64,000 nt of DNA, from assembly GCF_029211185.1 (NCBI RefSeq), contig NZ_JARGDO010000004.1, forward strand, positions 186,001 through 250,000, written 5' to 3'. The position numbers and the translations under genes were made by a program. A model generated the notes under the pieces. It worked only from the letters and a program-made list of their open reading frames with translations, made no database searches and was not told where the DNA came from. The stretch is from Tessaracoccus caeni (GTDB lineage Bacteria > Actinomycetota > Actinomycetes > Propionibacteriales > Propionibacteriaceae). The stretch's first letter is position 1. Each line of letters opens with the position of its first letter. Of the stretch, positions 48,735 through 57,525 are shown one piece after another.

Positions 48735-51229
48735 TTCGTCAGGTCAGCGCCGATCCGCTCGACCGTTCCCGTTTCCCCATCGACGAGTGGCGTCTGGTGG
48801 AGGTGGAGCCCAGCGAGGCCGACCTCGGCACCACCGAGACGCTGTTCTCCGTGGGCAACGGCTACCTCGGCATGCGCGGCAACCCGGAGGAGGGGCGCAA
48901 GTCGTATGCGCACGGCACCTTCGTCAACCGCTTCCACGAGACCTGGCGGATCTCGCACGCGGAGGAGGCCTACGGCTTCGCCCGCACGGGCCAGACCATC
49001 GTCAACGTGCCCGACGCCAAACTGATCAAGATCTACGTCGACGACGAGCCGCTGCAGCTCAGCCTCGCCGACCTGGAGTCCTACGAGCGGGCGCTCGACT
49101 TCCGCTCCGGCCAGATGACGCGCGATCTGATCTGGCGCACGCCCGCGGGCAAGCGGGTCCGGATCCGTTCGTCGCGGATGGTCTCGTTCACCGACCGGCA
49201 CCTCGCGCTGTTCGAGCTGGAGGTGACCATGCTGGAGGGCGACGCCCCGGTGGTGATCTCGTCGCAGCTGGTGAACCGCCAGGACGGCTACTCCGACTTC
49301 CATCGTCCCGAGGCCGACCAGGAGGGGTGGGATCCGCGGCGCTCCAGCAAGTTCGCCGGCCGCGTGCTGCAGCCCGAGCTGCACTGGCACCGCGAGAACC
49401 GGATGATGCTCGGCTACCAGACCACCAACTCCGGCATGACCCTGGCCGTGGCCGCCGATCATCAGATCGACACCCGAAACGAGTTCCAGGCCTTCCTCGA
49501 CACCCAGCCCGACCTCGGCCGGCAGACCTACCGCATCGAGGCCCGCGAGGGCGCGCCGATCATCGTGCGCAAGGCCGTCGCCTATCACACCTCGCGGGGC
49601 GTGCCGGTGACGGAACTCGCCGACCGCTGCCGGCGCACGCTGGACCGGGCGGCCGCCGAGGGCTTCGGGCGGCTGCGCGATCGCCAGCGCGCCTGGCTGG
49701 ACGAGTTCTGGGCCAACAGCGACATCGAGATCGAGGGCCATCCCGCGATCCAGCAGGCGGTGCGCTGGTGTCTGCTGCAGCTGGCGCAGGCCTCCGCGCG
49801 CAGCGACCAGCTCGGCATCGCCGCCAAGGGCGTCAGCGGCTCCGGCTACGAGGGCCACTACTTCTGGGACACCGAGATCTACCTGGTGCCGTTCCTCATC
49901 TACACCGATCCGCGGGTGGCAAGGAACGTGCTGCGCTTCCGCGCCAAGCTGCTGCCGCAGGCCCGTGAGCGGGCGGCTGAGCTGTCCCAGCGCGGCGCGC
50001 TGTACCCGTGGCGCACGATCAACGGCGAGGAGGCCTCGGCCTACTACGCCGCCGGCACCGCGCAGTATCACATCGACGCCGACGTAGCCTACGCCTTCAC
50101 CAAGTACTGCGACGTCACCGGCGATCAGGAGTTCATGTATCGCGACGGCGCCGAGGTGCTCGTCGAGACGGCGCGGCTGTGGGCCGACCTCGGCTTCTGG
50201 CGCACCGAGAAGGACGGGTCGCAGCGCTTCCACGTGCATGGCGTCACCGGGCCCGACGAATACACCACGGTGGTCAACAACAACACCTTCACCAACGTGA
50301 TGGCGGCCGCCAACCTGCGCTCCGCCGCCGCCGTGATGCGCGAGATGGAGGCCACGGACGAGCGTGCCTACCAGCGCCTGATGCACCGCCTGCAGATCGA
50401 TGAGGCGGAGATCGACGAGTGGGAGGCCTGCGCCGAGGGCATGGTGGTGCTGTTCGACGAGACCTTCGGCATCCATCCGCAGGACGAGAAGTTCCTGTCC
50501 AGCGAGCTGTGGGATCTGGAGAACACCCCCGACGACAAGCGCCCGCTGCTGCTCAACTACCACCCGCTGGTGATCTACCGGTTCCAGGTGCTGAAGCAGG
50601 CCGACGTGGTGCTGGCGCTGTTCCTGCAGGGCGATCAGTTCTCGCTGGAGGAGAAGCGGGCCGACTTCGAGTACTACGACCCGATCACCACCGGCGACTC
50701 GACGCTGTCCAGCGTCGTGCAGTCGATCGTGGCGGCCGAGGTGGGCTACCAGGAGATGGCGATGAACTACTTCCTCTCGGGGCTGTTCGTCGACCTGGGC
50801 GACCTGCACTCCAACGCACGCGACGGCGTGCACATCGCCTCGACGGGCGGTGTCTGGAGCGCGCTGATCTACGGCTTCGGCGGCATGCGCGACTACGCCG
50901 GGAACATCTCGTTCGATCCGCGGCTTCCCGAGGAATGGCCGTCGATGCGCTTCCCGTTGCAGATTCGCGGATCGCGGCTGCGCGTGCTCCTGGAGAAGGA
51001 CTCGATCACCTTCGAGGTGGACCGCGGCGACGCCGTCGAGATCAGCGTGCGCGGTGAGGAGATCCTGGTGGAGCCGGGGCAGGTGGTCACGGTGCCGCTC
51101 GACGGTCAGGGCGAGCGACTGCCATCGCTGGAGGGCAGCCACCCCGTCGTGGGCGGCCGCCGCGAGGACGGCTCCGTCGTGCAGGCGATCGTGCCGGACT
51201 CCCCGCAGGACTCGGTGGAGGCGGATTGA
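48731..51229 (+). CDS. GH65 inverting disaccharide phosphorylase
   Basis: An 832-residue glycoside hydrolase family 65 enzyme. An N-terminal beta-sandwich (ETLFSVGNGYLGMRGNPEEG) leads into an alpha/alpha barrel with GYEGHYFWDTEIYLVPFL and the proton-donor Glu 510 in HGVTGPDEYTTVVNNN. The phosphate-binding HIASTGGVWSALIYGFGG and a C-terminal beta domain follow. GH65 members phosphorolyse maltose, trehalose, kojibiose or nigerose to beta-glucose 1-phosphate. Which one is used cannot be read by eye. The coupled upstream mutase supports phosphorolysis rather than hydrolysis. Confidence 0.92.
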   Translation: MIRQVSADPLDRSRFPIDEWRLVEVEPSEADLGTTETLFSVGNGYLGMRGNPEEGRKSYAHGTFVNRFHETWRISHAEEAYGFARTGQTIVNVPDAKLIKIYVDDEPLQLSLADLESYERALDFRSGQMTRDLIWRTPAGKRVRIRSSRMVSFTDRHLALFELEVTMLEGDAPVVISSQLVNRQDGYSDFHRPEADQEGWDPRRSSKFAGRVLQPELHWHRENRMMLGYQTTNSGMTLAVAADHQIDTRNEFQAFLDTQPDLGRQTYRIEAREGAPIIVRKAVAYHTSRGVPVTELADRCRRTLDRAAAEGFGRLRDRQRAWLDEFWANSDIEIEGHPAIQQAVRWCLLQLAQASARSDQLGIAAKGVSGSGYEGHYFWDTEIYLVPFLIYTDPRVARNVLRFRAKLLPQARERAAELSQRGALYPWRTINGEEASAYYAAGTAQYHIDADVAYAFTKYCDVTGDQEFMYRDGAEVLVETARLWADLGFWRTEKDGSQRFHVHGVTGPDEYTTVVNNNTFTNVMAAANLRSAAAVMREMEATDERAYQRLMHRLQIDEAEIDEWEACAEGMVVLFDETFGIHPQDEKFLSSELWDLENTPDDKRPLLLNYHPLVIYRFQVLKQADVVLALFLQGDQFSLEEKRADFEYYDPITTGDSTLSSVVQSIVAAEVGYQEMAMNYFLSGLFVDLGDLHSNARDGVHIASTGGVWSALIYGFGGMRDYAGNISFDPRLPEEWPSMRFPLQIRGSRLRVLLEKDSITFEVDRGDAVEISVRGEEILVEPGQVVTVPLDGQGERLPSLEGSHPVVGGRREDGSVVQAIVPDSPQDSVEAD

Positions 51230-51825
51230 GCGCGGAGGTCGTGGAGGGGCCCTGGTATCCGGACCGTCGCGCCTTGGTGGCGGCGGTGCTGGCAGGCCCC
51301 GTCAGCGATGATCTGTGGTGCTACTTCACCCTCTGGCAGCTGGCGGAGGAGGCCGTCGACAACCGTGAGGCCACCGTCGACGAGCTCGACCGACGGCTGG
51401 CCGCAGCGCTCGAGACACCGACGCTCTGGGGTGCGCTCGCCGCGTCTCGGGCGGAGGCCGTCGCGGAGTTGCCGACGGCCGCCGACGCCCGGGCCGCCGC
51501 GGCGAGGCTTCTCCCGGAGGCCTCGCCCGACGTGGCCCTTCAGTTGGTGATGGCGGGCCTCGTCGCCTCCGACGATCCCGCGCTCGGTGATCTGATGGGC
51601 CACACCGCCGCGGCGGCCAGCCGCGCCATGGCCAGCGCCTGGGCCGGTTCGTCGGGGTTCTTCTGCACCGCCGCCGACCTGGTGTCCGGAACGCTGTGGC
51701 TGGCCGCCTCCGGCAAGCTCGACGACCAGTTCGTCACGGACCTCGCGGTAGAGGAGGCCCGGCTGTGGCGGGAGGCCGAGAAAGGCCAGGAGCCAGACCA
51801 ACTGGCCTGGCTCCTGTTGCTCTGA
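51226..51825 (+). CDS. Unknown helical protein behind the GH65 gene
   Basis: A 199-residue protein of unknown function, rich in Ala, Leu and acidic residues and probably all-helical. Trp-containing segments (WCYFTLWQLAEEAVD, ASAWAGSSGFFCTA, QLAWLLLL) are the only landmarks. No signal peptide or membrane segment is clear. The TTG start overlaps the GH65 stop (TTGA) with GGAGG just upstream, so it is coupled to the phosphorylase gene. GTG codons 12-15 bases later are alternatives. It may assist the disaccharide pathway, but that is only context. Confidence 0.6.
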   Translation: MSAEVVEGPWYPDRRALVAAVLAGPVSDDLWCYFTLWQLAEEAVDNREATVDELDRRLAAALETPTLWGALAASRAEAVAELPTAADARAAAARLLPEASPDVALQLVMAGLVASDDPALGDLMGHTAAAASRAMASAWAGSSGFFCTAADLVSGTLWLAASGKLDDQFVTDLAVEEARLWREAEKGQEPDQLAWLLLL

Positions 51826-51901
51826 CGGGCCTGGCGATGTCCCTGCTGCCGACTCCTTCCGTGAGCCGCAGATCTGGCTAAACTACTGCTAAGAAGCCTT
51901 A

Positions 51902-53047
51902 ATGAAGGGGGTGGGGAGAGTGACCAGGAAGAAGCCGGGCGTGCCGAGCTTGCTGCGGGAGTTGAACGACTCGGCCGCCTTGAAGCACATCATGCGCGTG
52001 GGCTCGGCCACCAGGGCCGAGCTGTCCGAGCACACCGGGCTGTCCCGGGTGACCTGTTCCCAGGTGATCGCCAGGCTGGAGGGCCTTGGGCTGGTGCGCT
52101 CCGAGGGAACCCGACCCGGATCCAGGGGGCCCGCCGCCGAACTGTACGCACTCGCGCCCGGGGTGGGCACGGCCGTCGGCCTGGCGGTCCAGCCCGATTC
52201 CGTGCGCGCGGAGCTGTGCTCGCTGGACGGACGGGTGCTCGCGTCCAGCGAGGTGCCCGGCGGACACGCCGTCGACGACTTCGCCAGCGCCGTCGAGAAG
52301 GTGCTGGCCGAGACCGATGGCACGGACGGCCCCCTGCTGAGCGCTGTGGTCGCGACGCCAGGCGTGGTAGATCCGCTCACCGGCGAACTGGCCTTCTCCT
52401 ATGACCTGCCAGACATGGCGCAGCTGCGTGGCCAGATCGAGGAGCGGATCGGCGTCCCGGTCGCCCTGGGCAACGACATGCACCTGGCCGCCTTGGCGGA
52501 GTTGCGCCAAGGCGTCGCCGAGGGCCGCTACGTCGACTTCGTGCTGTTGTGGATCGGACACGGACTCGGCATGGCCAGCGTGATCGACGGTGGGGTGCGC
52601 GTGGGCAGCACGGGCGCCGCCGGAGAGGTCGGCTACCTGCCGGTTCCTGGAGTTCCGCTGCGCAGCGTCGCCGAGAACCGTGACAAGGGCTCGTTCCAGC
52701 GTCTCGTCGGCATGGCCGCCGTCGAGGAGTTGGCGGCCGACTACGGCGTCGAGTTGTCGCGCGCCCCCGAGTCGCCGGAGTTCCTCGCGGAGTTGGGGCG
52801 CCGGATCAGCCTGGGGGTGGCCGCCATCGCCACCATCCAAGACCCCGCGCTGGTGGTGCTGACCGGGGAGACGGTCGAGCTGATCGGCCAGCCGCTGGCT
52901 GAGATCGTCGCCGAGGAGACCCCGAAGATCGCCCCCGTGCAGCTGCACATCGAGCTGTCCAAGCTGGGCGTCGAAGGCCCGTTGCTGGGAGCGCGGCTCT
53001 CCGCGGTGGATCGGGGACGAGAGCTGGTTCTCGCCCGCATTCGCTGA
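51902..53047 (+). CDS. ROK-family transcriptional regulator (NagC/XylR type)
   Basis: A 381-residue regulator. The N-terminal winged helix (about residues 20-80) has ATRAELSEHTGLSRVTCSQV. The ROK sugar-binding domain follows, with VVATPGVVDPLTGEL and GNDMHLAALAELRQG, while the ATP-binding DxGxT of kinases is degraded, as in repressors. The zinc cluster of ROK proteins is missing. A -10 box TAAACT is at 51879-51884. A GTG at 51920 behind GGGGAGA is a second possible start. It precedes a gluconate-type permease in the same direction and is likely its regulator. Confidence 0.82.
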   Translation: MKGVGRVTRKKPGVPSLLRELNDSAALKHIMRVGSATRAELSEHTGLSRVTCSQVIARLEGLGLVRSEGTRPGSRGPAAELYALAPGVGTAVGLAVQPDSVRAELCSLDGRVLASSEVPGGHAVDDFASAVEKVLAETDGTDGPLLSAVVATPGVVDPLTGELAFSYDLPDMAQLRGQIEERIGVPVALGNDMHLAALAELRQGVAEGRYVDFVLLWIGHGLGMASVIDGGVRVGSTGAAGEVGYLPVPGVPLRSVAENRDKGSFQRLVGMAAVEELAADYGVELSRAPESPEFLAELGRRISLGVAAIATIQDPALVVLTGETVELIGQPLAEIVAEETPKIAPVQLHIELSKLGVEGPLLGARLSAVDRGRELVLARIR

Positions 53048-53057
53048 GCCTGTCACA

Positions 53058-53113
53058 GGAGATATCCCGCCAGTAGGTGCCACCTACCTGCGGAATCTCT
53101 TATCCCCTATGAT
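53058..53113 (+). promoter_or_regulatory. Palindromic operator and -10 box ahead of the gluconate permease gene
   Basis: TAGGTGCCACCTA (53074-53086) is the core of a larger imperfect palindrome running from about 53058 to 53102. The -10 box TATGAT (53108-53113) follows closely, so a bound regulator would cover the -35 region. ACCTGCGGAATCTCT here resembles ACCTGCGGGATCTCT at 57544-57558. Confidence 0.5.
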
Positions 53114-53251
53114 CTGGGGTGTTCCGTCAAAGGGCGCATGGGAGCGACCGGATATGACAGGACGACTGGGATTGCAGAGGGACGTCGATCGTCACGCACG
53201 CCGATGTCGGCCCGATAGCACGATCCCCCTAGGCGAAGGAGCATAGAGAAG

Positions 53252-54655
53252 ATGATCGAACCCGCATACAGCACAGGAGTGCTCCTCCTGATCGCTGTCG
53301 GAGCCATTGCGCTGCTCCTCGTCATGATCATGAAGTTGAAGATCCACGCGTTCGTGGCACTCCTCTTCGTCAGCCTCGTCACTGCGGTGGCAGCGGGGAT
53401 CCCGGTTTATGCTCCCGAGGGCGAGCCCACCATCGGGTCCGTGCTCACCACTGGCTTCGCCGGCGTGCTCGGCAGTGTGGCGCTGCTCGTCGGACTCGGC
53501 GTGATGCTCGGGCGGATGCTCGAGGTCACCGGTGGCGCGCAGATCCTCGCCGACACTCTGGTGAGCCGGTTCGGGGAGAAGCGAGCTCCGCTCGCGCTCG
53601 GCATCGCCGCCTTGTTGTTCGGGTTCCCGATCTTCTTCGACGCCGGCCTGGTCATCTTCCTGCCGATCGTCTTCACCGTGGCCCGCCGCTTCGGCGGATC
53701 GCTGCTGCTGTACGGCATTCCGACCGCCGCGGCCTTCGCGGCCATGCACGCGATCATGGTCCCCCACCCCGGACCGGTGGCGGCGGTCGAGATCCTCAAG
53801 GGCGAACTCGGCACGACGCTCCTGGTGGGCATTCCCGTCGCGGTGCTGTCCTGGGTCATCGGCGGTTACTTCATCGGCCAGTGGCAGGGCAAGCGCATCC
53901 ACGTCGACATCCCCGAAGCCATCATGGGCGAGATGAACGATCTCAAGGGCCCCAATGGTGAGAAGATGCCGGCGCCGTCGTTCACTCACGTTCTCCTAGT
54001 GCTCCTGCTGCCCCTCATCCTGATCAGCGGAAACACGGTGCTGAGCACTCTCATCTCGGCGGGAACGATTCCCAAGGATGCGGAATGGGCCCGCTACATC
54101 ATGCTGCTCGGCATGACGCCGATCGCGCTGCTCATCACCGTCTTGTTCGCGCTGTTCACCCTGGCTCCCGGGCGATTCACGCTGGAGACCGGCCAGAAGA
54201 TCATGGACAGCGCGCTCGGCCCTGTGTGCGGCGTGATCCTGATCACTGGTGCGGGCGGCATGTTCGGCGCGGTGCTGCGCGCGAGCGGCATCGGCGGTGC
54301 GCTCACGGGCTCGCTGTCGGGGCTTGGCCTCCCGCTCATCGTGCAGGCCTTCCTGGTCTCGGCCGCGCTGCGCGTCGCGCAGGGGTCCGCCACGGTGGCA
54401 TTGACGACGACAGCCGGACTCATCGCAGCCGACGTGATCGCGGCCGACCTCAGCAACATCCACATCGCGGCGATCGTCTTCGCGATCGCGGGCGGCGCCA
54501 CGGTGCTCTCGCACGTCAATGACTCCGGTTTCTGGCTGGTGGGCAAGTTCTTCCAGATGGACGTGAAGACGACGCTGCGAACCTGGACGGTGATGGAGAC
54601 CACGCTGGGCGTGGCGATTTTCGCACTGTCCTACGTCCTCTGGCTGGTGGCGTAG
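53252..54655 (+). CDS. gntP: GntP-family gluconate:H+ symporter
   Basis: A 467-residue membrane protein with about 12-14 hydrophobic segments. Family landmarks are VGLGVMLGRMLEVTGGAQ, GFPIFFDAGLVIFLPIVF, MHAIMVPHPGPVAA, LITGAGGMFGAVLRASG and the late AQGSATVALTTTAGL with LSHVNDSGFWLV. Substrates of the family are gluconate and related sugar acids or D-glycerate. The ATG at 53252 follows GAAGGAGCATAGAG. No gluconate kinase gene is adjacent, so the substrate is not certain, although gnd for the next step occurs elsewhere in the window. Confidence 0.9.
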   Translation: MIEPAYSTGVLLLIAVGAIALLLVMIMKLKIHAFVALLFVSLVTAVAAGIPVYAPEGEPTIGSVLTTGFAGVLGSVALLVGLGVMLGRMLEVTGGAQILADTLVSRFGEKRAPLALGIAALLFGFPIFFDAGLVIFLPIVFTVARRFGGSLLLYGIPTAAAFAAMHAIMVPHPGPVAAVEILKGELGTTLLVGIPVAVLSWVIGGYFIGQWQGKRIHVDIPEAIMGEMNDLKGPNGEKMPAPSFTHVLLVLLLPLILISGNTVLSTLISAGTIPKDAEWARYIMLLGMTPIALLITVLFALFTLAPGRFTLETGQKIMDSALGPVCGVILITGAGGMFGAVLRASGIGGALTGSLSGLGLPLIVQAFLVSAALRVAQGSATVALTTTAGLIAADVIAADLSNIHIAAIVFAIAGGATVLSHVNDSGFWLVGKFFQMDVKTTLRTWTVMETTLGVAIFALSYVLWLVA

Positions 54656-54679
54656 CGGTTCCGCGTGGAAGGCCCGAAC

Positions 54680-55327
54680 CTATCGGCGTCGCGACTTTCG
54701 TCGTCGACCGGGTAGCGGCTCCGCCTGTCTCGGAGCGCGCGGTCTCGGCTGGCTCCGCTCGGGGGTGCGGGCCTTCCGTTCGCTCGTGGTGCGCGAGCTC
54801 TGCGGACTGCGGCCGCGCACCACTCCGATGAACTCCTGGATCAACGGATGCTCGTTCGACCTCAGCCAGGCCAGCCCCACCGTCGACGGCGGCGCGTCGG
54901 TGATCGGCCGGTGCACCAGATCGCGACGGTTGTGGGTGCGCGCTATCGACAGGGGTACTCGCAGCACCGCCACCTCAGCCACGGCGGCGTCGATGTCGGT
55001 CTGGTCGTAGGAGTCGCGCACGTCTTCGTCCTTCAGATCATCCAGCGACACCTCGTCGAAGGCCGTGATCGGATGGTCCTTCGCCGCCCAGACCACCGTC
55101 ACCTCGTCGTAGAGCGGGATGAAATGGAGATCGTCGATGTCGATCGGCTGGCGCGCGAAACACATGTCGACGGCGCCGTCGAGCAACGCCTTCCGCTGGC
55201 CCTCCTCCGTGACCTCGATCACGTCGAGAGGCTGCCGCGGAAAGCGCTCGGCCCATACTCGTCGCCACTTGGTGAGCGTCACCCCGGGTACGTACCCGAT
55301 CCGCAGGCCATCCGTCGCGTTGGTCAT
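54680..55327 (-). CDS. LysR-type substrate-binding domain without DNA-binding domain
   Basis: A 215-residue protein. It begins at GLRIGYVPGVTLTKWRRVW, a typical opening of the LysR ligand-binding domain, and continues with LDGAVDMCFARQPIDI and ITAFDEVSLDDL. There is no N-terminal helix-turn-helix. Instead the C terminus is a strongly basic tail (RRRKSRRR) of about 35 residues that might contact nucleic acid. The -10 box TAGCCT (55334-55339) lies 6 bases before the ATG, so the absence of the HTH is not a start-site error. Similar stand-alone domains occur in other actinobacteria. Role unknown. Confidence 0.7.
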   Translation of the reverse strand: MTNATDGLRIGYVPGVTLTKWRRVWAERFPRQPLDVIEVTEEGQRKALLDGAVDMCFARQPIDIDDLHFIPLYDEVTVVWAAKDHPITAFDEVSLDDLKDEDVRDSYDQTDIDAAVAEVAVLRVPLSIARTHNRRDLVHRPITDAPPSTVGLAWLRSNEHPLIQEFIGVVRGRSPQSSRTTSERKARTPERSQPRPRAPRQAEPLPGRRRKSRRR

Positions 55328-55346
55328 GCAGGCAGGCTACCGGGTG

Positions 55347-55823
55347 TCAGGTGCGGTGCTTCGTCAACAACTCGACGGGGATGTGGCAGTAGTCGTCGGG
55401 GCAGCGAGCCAGTCGGTCCTGGTGCTCGTCGGCGCTGCGCACGTAGTTGGTGAGGGGGAGCACCTCCACGACGATGCGGTCGCGGTCGTGTCTCGCGTCG
55501 ATGAAGGCCTGCGCCTGCGCGAGGTGGGCCGGGTCGTCGGAGTAGACGCCGGTGCGGTATTTCTCGCCGACATCCTCGCCCTGCTTGTTGAGGCTGTACG
55601 GGTCGATGATCTCGAAGAAATAGCCCATCAAGTCGGCGACGGCCACAGCGCTCGGATCGAACCCGGTGCGCACGCATTCGGCGTAGCCGTCGTAGGGTCC
55701 GTCGAGGGTTCCGGTGGTGCCGTTGGCCCGCCCGGCCTCGGTGAACCTCACCCCGGGCAGCGTCGCGAGATAAGCCTGCACGCCCCACAGGCAGCCACCC
55801 GCGAAATAGATCTCTTCTTTCAT
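55347..55823 (-). CDS. msrA: Peptide methionine (S)-S-oxide reductase
   Basis: A 158-residue repair enzyme that reduces methionine sulfoxide. The catalytic Cys is in FAGGCLWGVQA; most relatives have GCFWG, so Phe is replaced by Leu here. FFEIIDPYSLNKQGEDVGEKYRTGVY is the family's central region, partly Asp-Pro-Tyr instead of Asp-Pro-Thr. The C terminus lacks the extra resolving cysteines of longer MsrA proteins except one in RCPDDYCHIP. A -10 box TAGGGT (55833-55838) lies 9 bases upstream of the ATG. Confidence 0.9.
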   Translation of the reverse strand: MKEEIYFAGGCLWGVQAYLATLPGVRFTEAGRANGTTGTLDGPYDGYAECVRTGFDPSAVAVADLMGYFFEIIDPYSLNKQGEDVGEKYRTGVYSDDPAHLAQAQAFIDARHDRDRIVVEVLPLTNYVRSADEHQDRLARCPDDYCHIPVELLTKHRT

Positions 55824-55929
55824 CCTGGCGTAACCCTAGCCAGCCTTCCCCGTCCGTTCGTCGGCGGCCCCGGAATGGCGTAGGGGGCGGGGGAGATCGC
55901 GGAGGCGCTGCGCCGCTAGGGTTAGGCAC

Positions 55930-56298
55930 ATGAGTCAGACCATGAAGCCTCAGACCGCAGCGAACAAGCTGGGCATCCATCTTCCTGCGGCGCCCGAGGA
56001 GTTCCGCGCCGGGGGAATCACCCGCGCCGAGTTGGATGCGCTGCGCGCCGACCCGCCGGCCTGGCTCATCGACCTGCGCAAGAACGGTCCCTTCCCGCGC
56101 GACGTGATGGCTCAGAAGCTCGGCATCTCGCGCTCCGGCCTGACACGGGCGGGTATCACCGAGGCCCTCGACGCCGACCAGATCGGCGCGCTGCTGGCCG
56201 ACCCGCCGGAATGGCTGATCCGCGAACGCGAGACCCACCGCAAGGTGCTCGCCGAAGAAGCCCGCGTCAAGGAGCAGTCCAAGAAGGCCTCCCAGTAA
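55930..56298 (+). CDS. DUF5997-family protein
   Basis: A 122-residue protein of the actinobacterial DUF5997 type. It contains two similar segments, FRAGGITRAELDALRADPPAWLIDL and LTRAGITEALDADQIGALLADPPEWLI, each ending in ADPP-x-WLI, so it looks like an internal duplication of a small helical unit. The C terminus is a charged helix. A -10 box TAGGGT (55917-55922) lies 7 bases before the ATG, a leaderless start. It is divergent from msrA. Function is unknown; the repeat could bind nucleic acid or a partner. Confidence 0.8.
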   Translation: MSQTMKPQTAANKLGIHLPAAPEEFRAGGITRAELDALRADPPAWLIDLRKNGPFPRDVMAQKLGISRSGLTRAGITEALDADQIGALLADPPEWLIRERETHRKVLAEEARVKEQSKKASQ

Positions 56299-56388
56299 GC
56301 GAGGGTTGGCTACCCGGCCGAATGCGACACCGGACTCGAGTGGCTACTGCTCGTTGAGTGGTTCCGCCACGCGAGGACCGGTGTTCCA

Positions 56389-56464
56389 TGGTCGGGGCGA
56401 CAGGACTCGAACCTGCGGTCTCCTGCTCCCAAAGCAGGCGCGCTAGCCACTACGCTACGCCCCG
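56389..56464 (-). tRNA. tRNA-Pro (TGG)
   Basis: On the minus strand the 7-bp acceptor stem CGGGGCG/CGCCCCG closes the cloverleaf, and the anticodon loop TTTGGGA gives TGG. The T arm reads CAGGTTCGAGTCCTG. The 3' CCA is encoded at 56391-56389. Confidence 0.95.
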
Positions 56465-56470
56465 TAATGT

Positions 56471-56500
56471 GCGGGCCCCCGTCGTTGGACGGAGGCCCGC
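56471..56500. terminator. Hairpin between the two tRNA genes
   Basis: GCGGGCC and CCGTC pair with GACGG and GGCCCGC across one mismatch and a GTTG loop. There is no U-tract. It may separate or process the two minus-strand tRNAs. Confidence 0.5.
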
Positions 56501-56505
56501 AGCCG

Positions 56506-56576
56506 AGCGGATGACGGGAATCGAACCCGCGTAGCTAGTTTGGAAGACTAGGGCTCTACCATTGAGCTACATCCGC
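56506..56576 (-). tRNA. tRNA-Gly (TCC)
   Basis: On the minus strand GCGGATG pairs with CATCCGC. The anticodon loop CTTCCAA gives TCC, and the T arm is CGGGTTCGATTCCCG. CCA is not encoded. Confidence 0.95.
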
Positions 56577-56637
56577 AGAACCTCGTCGAGTTTAACAGCG
56601 TCGGCAGCGTCGTGCCATTTCGCAGACTCCGGTGAAC

Positions 56638-57525
56638 TCAGGAGAGCCCCAAGAACTCGCGGATGGCCGGTGCCTCGCGTCGGGCCTGGGCGAAGCCAGC
56701 ATCGAACATCGCGCCGAGTTTGGCGAGATTGCGTTCGGAGTTCTTGATCGGCATCGAGTCGGGGAAGACCAGGTACGCCCGGCCCTGCTTCTCCAGTTCC
56801 AGAAGCTCCTCGAGCGTCCGGTTGTAGTTGGCCGCGCGTGCGATCAGGCCGTCGGCGATGGCGGGATAGCGGCGGAACAACGCCCTCATGCCGCGTGGGG
56901 TGCGGACGGGTTGCTTGCGATAGGAGCGCTCGCGGGTGTGCACAACCAGGAACTTCTCGTAGCCGTCGGTCTGTGCCGCATCCAGCGCGATGCCTCCGGT
57001 GGGGCCGAGGGCGCCGTCGCAGAACACCTCGCCGTCGACGGTGGTGAGCGGCATCAGCACGGGCATGGTGGACGAGGCGCGCACTCGCTTCATCAGGTCC
57101 AGCATGGTGTGGATGTCGTCGCGGCCCCAGTAGATCATCGCTCCGTCCTCGCAGCGGTAGCCGCCCACCCGAAACTGCATGGGATTGTCGAGGAAGGCCT
57201 GCCAGTCGTAGGGGAGAGCCTGATCCGGCGCCGAGGTCTGTTCGTAGATCCACTCGGAGTTGAAGACGCCCTTGCCGCGCAGCCAGGTGCGCCAGTTCCC
57301 GAACCGGGGTTCGGCAGAGAACTCCACGAAGGTCCGACGGGCCCTTGTGGCGTCGCGGGTGACGTAGTTGGCCAGGCAACTGGAACCGGCGGAGATACCG
57401 GCCGCCCAATCGACGTGCACATCCGCTTCCAGCAGGCCGGCCAGCACCCCGGAGGAATAGGTGGCTCGCATTCCGCCGCCCTCGAAAATGAGCGCGGTGT
57501 CGGTGACATTGCTCGTCAGATCCAC
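56638..57525 (-). CDS. Patatin-like phospholipase
   Basis: A 295-residue lipid acyl hydrolase of the patatin family (RssA/YjjU-like). The oxyanion segment is FEGGGMRATYSSGVL, the nucleophile Ser is in GISAGSS (GxSxG) and the catalytic Asp in CDGALGPTGG (DGA/G). There is no signal peptide, so it acts inside the cell or at the inner membrane face. The C-terminal third is helical with YNRTLEELLELEKQGRAYLV. The natural substrate is unknown. It is divergent from tig, with a 145-bp gap that has a motif shared with 53.1 kb. Confidence 0.9.
   Translation of the reverse strand: MDLTSNVTDTALIFEGGGMRATYSSGVLAGLLEADVHVDWAAGISAGSSCLANYVTRDATRARRTFVEFSAEPRFGNWRTWLRGKGVFNSEWIYEQTSAPDQALPYDWQAFLDNPMQFRVGGYRCEDGAMIYWGRDDIHTMLDLMKRVRASSTMPVLMPLTTVDGEVFCDGALGPTGGIALDAAQTDGYEKFLVVHTRERSYRKQPVRTPRGMRALFRRYPAIADGLIARAANYNRTLEELLELEKQGRAYLVFPDSMPIKNSERNLAKLGAMFDAGFAQARREAPAIREFLGLS

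Noticed and set aside
48713-51142. Minus-strand frame of 809 codons
   Set aside because: Antisense to the GH65 gene, whose catalytic and phosphate-binding motifs are complete.
56471-56500. Attachment site next to the tRNA genes
   Set aside because: No integrase gene or direct repeat of a tRNA 3' end is found within reach; the sequence is a plain hairpin.
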